A DNA stretch of 64,000 bases from Desulfovibrio sp. ZJ369 (GTDB taxonomy: Bacteria; Desulfobacterota; Desulfovibrionia; Desulfovibrionales; Desulfovibrionaceae), in the NCBI RefSeq assembly GCF_011039085.1, contig NZ_JAAKEI010000008.1:43774-107773 (forward strand), written 5' to 3'. A program made the position numbers and the translations under genes. Shown here one piece after another: positions 1-7,449 of the stretch (the first letter of the stretch is position 1; each line of letters starts with the position of its first letter). The notes under the pieces were generated by a model. It was given only the letters and a program-made list of their open reading frames with translations. It was not told the origin of the DNA and did no database searches.

Positions 1-705
1 GACCGCCAGGTCAGCGCCCTGTCCGGCGGCGAAAAAAGCCGCCTGGTGCTGGCCAGCCTGTTTTTGAAGCGCTGCAATTTTCTGCTTCTGGACGAGCCCA
101 CCAACCATCTGGATTTGGAAAGTCGCGAGGCCCTGGTGGCGGCCCTGCAAAAATTTACCGGCACGCTCCTGATGGTGGCGCATGACCGCTGGCTGCTCTC
201 GCAGGTGGGAGCGGAAGCCTGGGAGCTGAACAGCGCCGGGCTGACCGCCTATGCGGATTTCAAGGCCTATGATGCGGCGCGCCGGGCGCAGCCGGTCGCG
301 GACGGCGCGCACCCCGGCATGGCCGCCGCGCCGCAGGCGCACAAAGGCAAGCCTGGGGGCGCGGGCGCTGCCAAAACGACCGCGCCCGCGGTCCGGCCGC
401 TTTCCCGCGAGGATCAGAAGCGCCTCAAGCGTCAGCAGGCGGAAAAACGCAATGCCCTGCACAAGGAGCTCAAGCCCCTGCAAAGCAGGTCCGCGGCCCT
501 GGAGGAAGAACTGGCCCGCGTGCTGCAAGAACAGTCGGACGTGGAAGGCCAGCTGGCAGACCCGGCCGTCTATGCGGATCACAGCCGTTCCGGCGAACTG
601 CTCAAGCGTTTTGAGGAATGCAAGCGCCGCGGCGAGGAGTTGCTGGAGGAAATGGCCGGGCTGGAAGAAAAGATCGCGGCCATCAAAGACAAGTGCGGCT
701 TTTAG
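1..705 (+). CDS. ABC-F family ATP-binding protein, C-terminal part (5' end outside window)
   Basis: The reading frame is open from base 1, so the gene starts upstream of the window. The fragment (234 codons) begins inside the second nucleotide-binding domain. It shows the ABC signature LSGGEKSR (residues 7-14 of the fragment), Walker B followed by the ABC-F hallmark DEPTNHLD, and the switch histidine in VAHDRWL. After the ATPase comes an Ala/Pro/Gly-rich linker and a charged coiled-coil C-terminus, as in Uup/YdiF-type proteins. ABC-F proteins are soluble and act on ribosomes or DNA intermediates rather than as transporters. The stop TAG (703-705) is the left edge of a dispersed palindromic element. 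The exact subfamily cannot be fixed from this part. Confidence 0.9.
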   Translation, partial: DRQVSALSGGEKSRLVLASLFLKRCNFLLLDEPTNHLDLESREALVAALQKFTGTLLMVAHDRWLLSQVGAEAWELNSAGLTAYADFKAYDAARRAQPVADGAHPGMAAAPQAHKGKPGGAGAAKTTAPAVRPLSREDQKRLKRQQAEKRNALHKELKPLQSRSAALEEELARVLQEQSDVEGQLADPAVYADHSRSGELLKRFEECKRRGEELLEEMAGLEEKIAAIKDKCGF

Positions 706-738
706 AGCGTTGCGCTGCTTTCATGAGCAAAATGCTCT
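704..738. repeat. Dispersed AGAGC/GCTCT palindromic element, copy 1
   Basis: An imperfect inverted repeat of 35 bases starts AGAGCG and ends ATGCTCT. It starts inside the stop codon of the ABC-F gene. It can fold into a hairpin on either strand. Confidence 0.75.
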
Positions 739-800
739 GGCCCCACGCGGGATCTGCGGGCTGAAAACGGCAACGATTCGCTGCGGCGGCGGAGATCAGT

Positions 801-1211
801 ATGCGGGATATTGAAGTGGCGGCCGGGATTATCTGGCGGAACGGGCGCTTTCTGGCGGCGCAGCGTCCCACGGACAAACCTTTGGAAGGCTATTGGGAGT
901 TTCCCGGCGGCAAGCTGGAAGGCGGCGAGAGCCCGGCTGAGGCGCTTGCCCGTGAACTGGCCGAAGAGCTGGGCATTGGCGTGCGCAAGGCCGCATTCTG
1001 GCAAAGCCTGAGCCATAGCTATGCGGAGCGCGGCTTTCGGGTGCGCCTGCATTTTTTCCATGTCACGGCCTTTACGGGGGAGCCCTGCCCCGCGGAGGGC
1101 CAGAACCTGCGCTGGATCAGCCCTGCCGAGGCTGCTCACCTGCCTTTTTTGCCCGCGGACGCGGGAGTGCTGGCGCAGTTGCCGCCCCAGGGGCCGGGCA
1201 CGACGGAATAA
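801..1211 (+). CDS. mutT: Nudix hydrolase, MutT-like (8-oxo-dGTP diphosphatase type)
   Basis: The 136-residue protein has a complete Nudix box: G37, E43, R51-E52 and E55-E56 with G58-I59, fitting G-x5-E-x7-REUxEExGU. The order (strand, IIWRNGRFLAAQR, then GYWEFPGG before the box) is that of MutT enzymes, which hydrolyse oxidised dGTP and keep it out of DNA. Length matches E. coli MutT (about 130). The gene sits 14 bases upstream of a DNA adenine methylase, so the two may be cotranscribed. MutT versus another small Nudix pyrophosphatase cannot be proven from sequence. Confidence 0.85.
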   Translation: MRDIEVAAGIIWRNGRFLAAQRPTDKPLEGYWEFPGGKLEGGESPAEALARELAEELGIGVRKAAFWQSLSHSYAERGFRVRLHFFHVTAFTGEPCPAEGQNLRWISPAEAAHLPFLPADAGVLAQLPPQGPGTTE

Positions 1212-1225
1212 CCGGAGCGCGGCGG

Positions 1226-2062
1226 ATGGAAAAAAATGCCCTGGTGGCGCCGGTCGTGAAATGGGCCGGTGGAAAACGGCAACTGCTGGGCGTCTTGCAG
1301 CCTTTGCTGCCCCGGCGCATTACCTGCTATTGCGAGCCCTTTGTGGGCGGTGGGGCCCTGCTGTTCCGGCTGCAACCGTCCCGGGCAATCATCAATGACG
1401 TCAACAGCGAATTGATCGCCGTCTATGAAGTGATCCGGGATGCCGTTGAAGACCTGATCCTGACCTTGCAGGGGCACGCCAATGAAGAAGCGTATTTTTA
1501 TGCGGTGCGCCATTGGGATCGTGATCCGCAAACATACGACGCAAAATCAAAAGTGGAAAAGGCCGCCAGACTTCTTTTTTTAAACAAAACCTGCTATAAT
1601 GGGCTGTTCAGAGTCAATACCGCCGGTGAATTCAATACCCCCTTCGGGCGCTATAAAAACCCGGCCATTGTCAATGCGCCTGTGTTGCGCGCGGTAAGCG
1701 CCTATTTCCGGGCAGCGGAAATTTCCTTCTCGTCCCTGGACTATGCGGCCGTCCTTGAAGTTCTGCCTGACAGGAGTTTCGTCTACCTGGACCCTCCCTA
1801 TGATCCCGTATCCACTTCCTCCAGGTTTACGGGCTACGCGCGGGGCGGCTTCAGCCGGCAAGAGCAGATCCGCCTGCGCGAGTGCTGCGATTGGCTGAAC
1901 CGGCGCGGCATCAAATTTATGCTTTCCAATTCGGCCACGGCGTTCATCAGGGATTTATACAAAGACTATTCCGTGACCATCGTCCGCGCGAAACGCGCCC
2001 TGAATTCCGTTGCCGCGCGGCGTGGCCTGGTGGATGAGGTGGTGGTGCGCAATTATGCTTAG
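1226..2062 (+). CDS. dam: DNA adenine methylase, D12 class (Dam family)
   Basis: The 278-residue protein has the SAM-binding motif KWAGGKRQL (residues 12-20), the EPFVGGGALL motif (37-46) and the catalytic DPPY (189-192), in the order typical of Dam/M.DpnIIA-type N6-adenine methyltransferases, probably acting on GATC. No restriction endonuclease gene is adjacent, so it looks like an orphan or regulatory methylase. Its middle (about 1480-1660) is more AT-rich than its neighbours, which hints at a more recent origin. It ends 30 bases from the convergent thiF gene with no clear terminator between. Confidence 0.9.
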   Translation: MEKNALVAPVVKWAGGKRQLLGVLQPLLPRRITCYCEPFVGGGALLFRLQPSRAIINDVNSELIAVYEVIRDAVEDLILTLQGHANEEAYFYAVRHWDRDPQTYDAKSKVEKAARLLFLNKTCYNGLFRVNTAGEFNTPFGRYKNPAIVNAPVLRAVSAYFRAAEISFSSLDYAAVLEVLPDRSFVYLDPPYDPVSTSSRFTGYARGGFSRQEQIRLRECCDWLNRRGIKFMLSNSATAFIRDLYKDYSVTIVRAKRALNSVAARRGLVDEVVVRNYA

Positions 2063-2091
2063 GTGGCAGATCGCGCGCGGCCTGATCGGCG

Positions 2092-2700
2092 TCAAAGGGG
2101 ATCGCCCAAGATAAATTCCAGCACTGCGTCGGCCAGCAGGGCCGCGGCCTGGGTGACGCGCGGGGCCAGGGGCGGGGCTGTCAGCACGTCCGTGCTGAAA
2201 TCCCCCACCAGCGTCAATGGTCCCAGGCGGCGTTTTTGCATGGCCGGACCGCCGTAGCCGCCCATACCCGATGCGCTGGCCACCCGGCGTCCGCTCAGGA
2301 GGGCCCGCTCCACGAGCATGGTTTTGGCTTCCGGATCGTCCAGGGCCTCCAGCCAGATGGGGCAGGCCGGCAGAATTTCCGGCAGATTGTCGGGGGTCAG
2401 GCGCAGTTGGCGCGTGTCCAGCCGCATGTCCGGATTGAGCTCCCGCAGCAGATCGGCCAGGGCTTCGACCTTGGGTCTGCCCAGATGCCGCGGCCAGTAG
2501 TGCTGACGGTTCAGGTTGGAGGGCTCCACCACGTCGTCGTCCGCCAGCAGCAGATGCTCCACGCCGCAACGCGCCAGCATGAGCGCCGCGTTGGAGCCCA
2601 GACCGCCCGCTCCGGCCACGCCCACGCGCGCGGCTTGCAGCAGGGCCAGTTGTTCAGGCCTGAAATAGCGCCTCAGACCCTGGCGCAAACTGTTGCCCAC
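2092..2700 (-). CDS. thiF: ThiS adenylyltransferase ThiF
   Basis: The 202-residue E1-like protein has the nucleotide-binding GAGGLGSN motif near residues 31-38, the acidic DDDVVEPSNLNRQ segment and a GGYGG segment late in the chain. It would adenylate the C-terminal glycine of ThiS so that sulfur can be loaded for thiazole synthesis. It is shorter than E. coli ThiF and lacks paired CxxC zinc motifs, as in the short ThiF subtype found with ThiH. It is the last gene of the thiS-thiG-thiH-thiF set, 53 bases after thiH. Confidence 0.88.
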   Translation of the reverse strand: MGNSLRQGLRRYFRPEQLALLQAARVGVAGAGGLGSNAALMLARCGVEHLLLADDDVVEPSNLNRQHYWPRHLGRPKVEALADLLRELNPDMRLDTRQLRLTPDNLPEILPACPIWLEALDDPEAKTMLVERALLSGRRVASASGMGGYGGPAMQKRRLGPLTLVGDFSTDVLTAPPLAPRVTQAAALLADAVLEFILGDPL

Positions 2701-2753
2701 GCGCGCTTTCCTCCTGCCTTTGCATGTGAATCCCGCTGTTTTAGGCCGCTGCT

Positions 2754-3869
2754 TTATGCCGCCGGGTCCTCCCAGTCCTTGAGCACAGCCTGATAGCCGA
2801 TGCCTGCCAGCGCGGCGGTCATTTCCGCCAGGCTGCGGCGATCGGAGATTTCAAACTGGCCGGGGTTGTGTTTGTCCTCCGTGGCCCTGCCGCCCACGGC
2901 GGTGGAGACCCCCGCGGAAACCCGCGTGACGCCGATCGGCACCAGATGATTGCGCATGAAGGCGCTTTCGCGGCTGGAACAGGTGATGCCCGCGCGCGGC
3001 AGAAAGCAGCGCATGGCCGTGACGTATTGCACCAGATGCCGATCATCCACCGCATGTTGCACGTCAAAGTCGCCCTCGTGCGGGCAGATGCGCGGGATGG
3101 ACACACTCACGTCCACGCCCGGGAAGTTGCGTTGCAGCCACCAGGCGTGCAGGCCCGTGGCAAAAGCGTCCTGCTCGAAGGATTCCAGGCCGAGCAGCGC
3201 GCCCAGGCCCAGGGAGCGCATACCCGCGGCCGCGGCGCGTTCCGGGGCATTGAGACGGAAGGCATAGTCGTGCTTGGGTCCCACGGGGTGCAGCCAAGCG
3301 TAGAGTTCTGGATTGTACGTTTCCTGAAACATGGTCATGCTGTCCACGCCCGCTTCCAGCAGCAGGGCATATTCCGCTTGCGTCAGAGAATAAACCTCAA
3401 TGCCGATGGAGGCGAACAGGGGCTTGATCCGGCGCACCACCGAGGCAATGTACAGGGGCGAGGAGAGTTTGGGCGCGTCGCCCGTGAGCAGCAGGATGTG
3501 CTGAAAGCCCATGTCCGCAATGGCCCTGGCCTCGGCACAGGCTTCGTCCACGCTGAGATGGCGGCGGGGCTGCTTGTTTTTGGCATTGAAGCCGCAGTAG
3601 CGGCACTGATTGGTGCAGACGTCCGAAATGTACAGCGGGGTGAAGATGTTCACGGCCCGCCCGAAATAACGCAACGTCAGCTCCCGGGCCTTGCGGGCCA
3701 TGGCTTCCAGATGGGGCTGGGCCGCGGGCGAAAGCAGGGTCAGAAAGTCGGCAGGTTGCAGCACATCTTTTTCAAGCACGGCGCAGACCTTGTCCGAGGT
3801 GGCCGCGGCCGTGCCCCGGGAACGGCGATCAGCGGGCCAGTTTTGCAAAAAATGCTGAAAATTTTCCAT
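2754..3869 (-). CDS. thiH: 2-iminoacetate synthase ThiH (radical SAM tyrosine lyase)
   Basis: The 371-residue protein has the radical SAM cluster motif C85-x3-C89-x2-C92 (in DVCTNQCRYCGF) and the ThiH/CofG-like C-terminal region. It cleaves tyrosine to dehydroglycine (2-iminoacetate) and p-cresol, which feeds ThiG. Use of ThiH rather than the oxygen-dependent ThiO fits an anaerobe. It lies between thiG and thiF on the same strand. A 385-base spacer to thiG holds a long dispersed repeat, so cotranscription with thiG must pass through several hairpins. Confidence 0.93.
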   Translation of the reverse strand: MENFQHFLQNWPADRRSRGTAAATSDKVCAVLEKDVLQPADFLTLLSPAAQPHLEAMARKARELTLRYFGRAVNIFTPLYISDVCTNQCRYCGFNAKNKQPRRHLSVDEACAEARAIADMGFQHILLLTGDAPKLSSPLYIASVVRRIKPLFASIGIEVYSLTQAEYALLLEAGVDSMTMFQETYNPELYAWLHPVGPKHDYAFRLNAPERAAAAGMRSLGLGALLGLESFEQDAFATGLHAWWLQRNFPGVDVSVSIPRICPHEGDFDVQHAVDDRHLVQYVTAMRCFLPRAGITCSSRESAFMRNHLVPIGVTRVSAGVSTAVGGRATEDKHNPGQFEISDRRSLAEMTAALAGIGYQAVLKDWEDPAA

Positions 3870-3883
3870 CTGAGCTATCCTTT

Positions 3884-4022
3884 AGAGCAGATTACCTTTG
3901 ACTTTTTATGAAAGTCAAAGGTGGCATTCAGGCGAAAAACGCGGTTTTCGCCTGAATGTACGCCGCGTTGCGGCGGCTGCCGCTTTCGCGTCAGCAGAGC
4001 ATTTTCAAAGTAAAAATGCTCT
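3884..4022. repeat. Dispersed palindromic element, long form (D+B modules), copy 2
   Basis: The 139-base compound element has the outer edges TAGAGC and GCTCTA. Inside are three inverted repeats: CCTTTGACTTT with AAAGTCAAAGG, CATTCAGGCGAAAA with TTTTCGCCTGAATG, and a terminal AGAGCATTTT/AAAAATGCTCT arm pair. The same order recurs at 29920-30057 (inverted), 35631-35769, 50488-50623 (inverted) and about 63096-63235. It sits inside the thi operon. Confidence 0.9.
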
Positions 4023-4208
4023 AGCGTTGGGCCGCAAGCAACAAATGAGGCTCTGTGTTTTCCGGCCGGCAGGGCAAGCCCTGCGACACAGGGACAAGAC
4101 GCCAATGCAAACGGAGCAGGCGACGCAACCCATCTCTGCCGCCGCGCGCTCTCCGCCTGTTCTTTTCCGAAAGTCGCAGGCTGCCGGGAACAGAAAGCTT
4201 CTGTCCTT
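4023..4208. other. Spacer between two dispersed repeats in the thi operon
   Basis: This is the non-repeat part of the 385-base thiH-thiG spacer. I see no gene, RNA or promoter motif in it. The open frames crossing it are not supported by start sites or homology. Confidence 0.5.
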
Positions 4209-4256
4209 AGAGTATTCTTTGATTGAAAATGGATATGTTCAATCAAAAAACGCTCT
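4209..4256. repeat. Dispersed palindromic element, 48-base form (C module), copy 3
   Basis: The left arm contains TTTGATTGAAAAT and the right arm ATTTTCAATCA-like sequence, closed by GCTCT. Its right edge (CTA on the plus strand, 4255-4257) is the stop codon of thiG. The same form occurs at 5098, 20798, 46393 and 62867. Confidence 0.85.
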
Positions 4257-5025
4257 AGCGCAAAAATCCCGTGAGCGGCGAGGATGCTTCCGCGCCCGCG
4301 CCCCGGGCTTTGACGGCGCCCGCGCCGGCCAGCCAGGCATTGCGCCCGGCCTCCACGGCCTGCCTGAAGGCCCTGGCCATGCGCACAGGGTCTTCCGAAG
4401 AGGCAATGGCCGTATTCACCAGACAGGCCGCGGCGCCCATTTCCATGGCTTCACAGGCCTGCGAGGGGCGGCCGATGCCCGCATCAACCACCACAGGCAG
4501 ATCCAGTTCCTCAATGAGAATGGCGATCATCTCCCTGGTGCGCAGGCCCCGGTTGGTGCCGATGGGCGCGCCAAGGGGCATGACCGCCGCGGCTCCGGCC
4601 TGCGCGCAGGCGCGGGCCACATACAGATCCGGATTGATGTAGGGCAGCACGATAAAGCCTTCCCCGGCCAGAATTTCCGTGGCTTTGGCGGTTTCGTAGC
4701 CGTCGGGCAGCAGATGGCGGGTATCGGAAATAACCTCGATCTTGATCCAGTCGCCGCAACCGGCGGCCCGGGCCAGCCGGGCCAGGCGCACGGCCTCGTC
4801 GGCGGTGCGCGCGCCCGATGTGTTGGGCAGCAGGCGCATGGTTTGAGGAATATGGCTCAGTATGCCCTGCTGGCCTTTTTCCACCCGGCGCATGGCCACG
4901 GTGATGACTTCCGCGCCGCTGGCCTCGGCCACCGCCGGGATCAGACTGTCGGCGCTGTATTTGCCCGTACCGATGAACAGACGGCTTGCAAAGGTCACGC
5001 CGCCGACCACAAAGGGATCATTCAT
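4255..5025 (-). CDS. thiG: Thiazole synthase ThiG
   Basis: The 256-residue TIM-barrel enzyme has the Schiff-base lysine K95 in DWIKIEV. It joins 1-deoxyxylulose 5-phosphate, dehydroglycine and ThiS-thiocarboxylate into the thiazole ring. The segments RLFIGTGKY near the N-terminus and [10 protein letters not shown] toward the end are typical. Its partners thiS (upstream), thiH and thiF (downstream) are in the same operon. Its stop codon TAG is supplied by the edge of repeat copy 3. The C-terminal tail is Ala/Gly-rich and poorly conserved. Confidence 0.95.
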   Translation of the reverse strand: MNDPFVVGGVTFASRLFIGTGKYSADSLIPAVAEASGAEVITVAMRRVEKGQQGILSHIPQTMRLLPNTSGARTADEAVRLARLARAAGCGDWIKIEVISDTRHLLPDGYETAKATEILAGEGFIVLPYINPDLYVARACAQAGAAAVMPLGAPIGTNRGLRTREMIAILIEELDLPVVVDAGIGRPSQACEAMEMGAAACLVNTAIASSEDPVRMARAFRQAVEAGRNAWLAGAGAVKARGAGAEASSPLTGFLR

Positions 5026-5097
5026 GCTGCTCTCCGCCAGAATTCTTTGAGACAGGGAAAGAAAAGAAACGCCGCGCCGCCGGAACCTCTGCCTTTT

Positions 5098-5145
5098 AGG
5101 GCATTTTTTGATTGAAAATGAATATGTTCAATCACAAATTGCCCT
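5098..5145. repeat. Dispersed palindromic element (C module, AGGGC/GCCCT variant), copy 4
   Basis: This is the 48-base form with compensatory changes at both ends: AGGGC on the left and GCCCT on the right instead of AGAGC/GCTCT. The paired change argues that base pairing between the ends is conserved. Its right edge gives the thiS stop codon. Confidence 0.85.
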
Positions 5146-5344
5146 AGCCGCCGCCCACGAACTGCACTATCTCGATGACGTCGCCGCTGTGCAGTTGCGT
5201 GGCGGCAAAGGCGTCAGCGGGAATGATCCTCCCGTTGCATTCCACGACCACGGTCTTGGGGTCGTGGCCGCGCGCGCGCAGCAGATCCGCCAGACTGGCG
5301 GCTTCGGCGCAGGTTTCGCTTTGGCCGTTGACGATCAGCTCCAT
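5144..5344 (-). CDS. thiS: Sulfur carrier protein ThiS
   Basis: This 66-residue ubiquitin-like protein starts MELIVNGQ and ends VGGG, the C-terminal Gly-Gly tail that ThiF adenylates and that carries the thiocarboxylate. The ATG at 5344 is chosen over an upstream in-frame ATG at 5395 because it has a GGAGGT ribosome site (CAGACCTCC on the plus strand) and gives the normal ThiS length. The upstream start would lie within the terminator hairpin. It is the first gene after the TPP riboswitch. Confidence 0.92.
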   Translation of the reverse strand: MELIVNGQSETCAEAASLADLLRARGHDPKTVVVECNGRIIPADAFAATQLHSGDVIEIVQFVGGG

Positions 5345-5361
5345 GTCAGACCTCCGACAAC

Positions 5362-5393
5362 AAAAAGCCCGCTGAACCTGAACGGCTGCGGGC
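5362..5393 (-). terminator. Riboswitch-controlled intrinsic terminator before thiS
   Basis: On the minus strand GCCCGC pairs with GCGGGC around a 15-base loop, followed by TTTTTG. It ends about 17 bases before the thiS start codon. Its position directly after the TPP aptamer suggests transcription attenuation. Confidence 0.75.
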
Positions 5394-5424
5394 AAGCACA
5401 GACCCGCGCGGGCGGGCTGGTCAG

Positions 5425-5540
5425 CTTCCCTTCGTCAGCACTATCTGCGTCAGGTGCAGAACCGCGCGCGTGCGCGGTTCTAGGGGTCAGGGCGCTCACA
5501 CCCTTTCTCAGCCATGATGGCTCCCCCAGCCGGATGCAAA
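5425..5540 (-). promoter_or_regulatory. TPP riboswitch (thi-box aptamer)
   Basis: Read on the minus strand, the conserved blocks appear in order. First comes GGGGGAGCC, then GGCTGAGAAAGGGTG (the CUGAGA block), then a variable hairpin of CCGCGCACGCGCGCGG type. Last comes CACCTGACGCAGATAGTGCTG with GAAGGGAA. These match the thi-box consensus (CUGAGA ... ACCUGAUCUGGAUAAUGCCAGCG ... GGGAA). High thiamine pyrophosphate would favour the downstream terminator and shut off thiSGHF. Edges are approximate. Confidence 0.88.
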
Positions 5541-5645
5541 AAGATAGTCCCGGCGAACAAAGAATGCAAGCGGCATCTGCGGCTCCGGGCGATGCTGTCG
5601 CATGGCCGCCAGGGCTGCCGCAGAAGATGCGTTAGCCCTGGCGGC

Positions 5646-7196
5646 TCAGGCTGCGCGCTTCCGGGATTTTTTCAGCCGGATGAAGATTTCGCGCAATTCC
5701 CGGCGGGAAAGGCCGAGCATCCGGGGCACGGCCAGGCAGAGGCTCAGGCAGAGCAGGCTGTACAAGACGCCGGAAACAAGAAAGCGCCCTGCCGAATCCA
5801 AATCCCCGATGCCCAGTCTGATGGTCAGATCGCGGCAGGCGAAAGCCAGCAGGGCGAGCGCCGCAAGGCTCCAGATCTGGTGGGCGAGGTTGCGCCAGAA
5901 GCTCAGCGGCAGAAAACGCGAGGCCAGCCAGAGGTACAGATTGACGGTCAGGCATTGCACGCCCACGGTTTTCAGGGCCAGGCCCACGGCGCCCAGATTG
6001 AGGCCCAGGAACTCGCGCGGGGCCAGAAGAAACCAGGCCGCGGCAAAGCCGTAGACGCACTCCAGGGCCGCAATGTTGCGCAGCACGCGGGTGCGGCTTG
6101 TGGCGTGGAAGACCGAACCGGCCAATTGGCCGTAGGCCTGATGCAAGGGGTACAGGGCCATGATCTGCACGGGCAGGACGGCCGCCGCGAATTGTGCGCC
6201 GCCGAAGATGTTCACCAATGCCGGGGCTTCGGCCAGAGTGAAGCAGGAGAAGTAGGCCGCCACCACATAGAGCAGGGGCGCGAAGCGGGTCAGCAGCCGG
6301 GCCATGGTCTCACGGTCGTTCCGGCCCCAGGCGATGGAAAGCTCACGCATGATCAGCGGGGTCATGGCCGAGACGAAGAGAAAGCAGGCCATGCTGACTT
6401 TTTGGGACAGGGCGAAAAAACCCTGTTCCGCGCTGCCGTCAAACCATTGCAGCAGCCAGCGCTCGGCCGTGAGCAGAAGAAAGGAGAGCAGGGCCTGCAC
6501 AAAGAGCGGGTGGCTGTAGTCGAAAAACTCCCGGCAATAGGCGCGGCTTTGCGTACCGCTTACATGCAGGCGCAGCGCCTGGTCGCGCTCGCGCCAGTGA
6601 CGGCGCGTGACCAGCCAGTAGCCCAGGGCCGTGGCTCCGAGCATGAAATATTGCTGCGCGAAGAGGGTGTGGATGTTCAGTTGATCCGACCAGAACAGCC
6701 CGGCCAGCAGGACCACGGCCAAAAGAGAGATCAGGGTGCGCGCCATTTCCGAGGGCACAGTGGCTCCCACGGCGTCGTTCATGGAGCGCAGCACCCTCCC
6801 CCACCAGGTCAGAAAGGCCCAGAGCGCGGCCAGAGGCGCGAGCCAGAGCGGCACGTCGGGCATGAGCAGGCCGCCCATTGCGGGGATCAGCATACACAAG
6901 GCGGCCAGCAGGCTGATCAGGGCCACCAGCAGGCTGACCCGGAAGTAAAAGCCGATCAGCCCGCTTTCGTTCTGGCGGCGCGACAGGGCATTGTAAAAGC
7001 AGGTGGAGGTGCCCATGTCCAGAAAGCCGGAAAGCTGCTGGAAAAGATTGGTGGCAAAGCTGTAGTTGCCATACATGCGCGGGCCCAGAGCGCGCGGCAG
7101 AATGGCTTCCATGACCAGATACACCGGAACGGAAGCCATATTGGCCAGCAGCTTGAACATATAGCGGCGGGCCAGGGTGGGAGTTGGACCTTGCAT
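5646..7196 (-). CDS. Polysaccharide/oligosaccharide flippase, Wzx-like (MOP superfamily)
   Basis: The 516-residue, strongly hydrophobic protein has roughly 12-14 membrane segments spread over its full length. It opens with RRYMFKLLANMASVPVYLVMEAILPRALGP-type sequence (residues 10 onward), as in RfbX/Wzx lipid-linked oligosaccharide flippases. It would move an undecaprenyl-linked glycan across the inner membrane. No glycosyltransferase or polymerase genes are adjacent, so the glycan is unknown. It ends Lys/Arg-rich (RLKKSRKRAA), consistent with a cytoplasmic C-terminus. Other MOP members such as MurJ or MATE exporters are less likely. Confidence 0.75.
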   Translation of the reverse strand: MQGPTPTLARRYMFKLLANMASVPVYLVMEAILPRALGPRMYGNYSFATNLFQQLSGFLDMGTSTCFYNALSRRQNESGLIGFYFRVSLLVALISLLAALCMLIPAMGGLLMPDVPLWLAPLAALWAFLTWWGRVLRSMNDAVGATVPSEMARTLISLLAVVLLAGLFWSDQLNIHTLFAQQYFMLGATALGYWLVTRRHWRERDQALRLHVSGTQSRAYCREFFDYSHPLFVQALLSFLLLTAERWLLQWFDGSAEQGFFALSQKVSMACFLFVSAMTPLIMRELSIAWGRNDRETMARLLTRFAPLLYVVAAYFSCFTLAEAPALVNIFGGAQFAAAVLPVQIMALYPLHQAYGQLAGSVFHATSRTRVLRNIAALECVYGFAAAWFLLAPREFLGLNLGAVGLALKTVGVQCLTVNLYLWLASRFLPLSFWRNLAHQIWSLAALALLAFACRDLTIRLGIGDLDSAGRFLVSGVLYSLLCLSLCLAVPRMLGLSRRELREIFIRLKKSRKRAA

Positions 7197-7449
7197 GCGG
7201 GCAGCCTAGCGTAGTTCTGCCTTGCGCTCAAGCAGGCGGCGCTTGGGAGGGATTCGCCTTTGAGATGATTTCCGTAAAAAATTCATTGTACTTTTCCATG
7301 GTTGCAAAAGGAATTTCGCTCTGAAAGCGAATCCTTCCCGTCCCGTGGCATGTTTACGGACGCAGACTTTTGCCGTATGACAAAGCGGTTGCCGGGCGCG
7401 CGCAAACGCGCCGGGGCGTAGTTGTTCTTTACCCCAAAGGATCACCGCC

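Noticed and set aside
3898..5115. A 405-codon plus-strand frame across the thiG region
   Set aside because: It runs through two dispersed repeats and is antisense to thiG, with no recognisable domain.
5514..7214. A 566-codon plus-strand open frame across the flippase gene
   Set aside because: Its sequence is Gln/Gly/His-rich without motifs and lies opposite a clear membrane protein; it also overlaps the TPP riboswitch.
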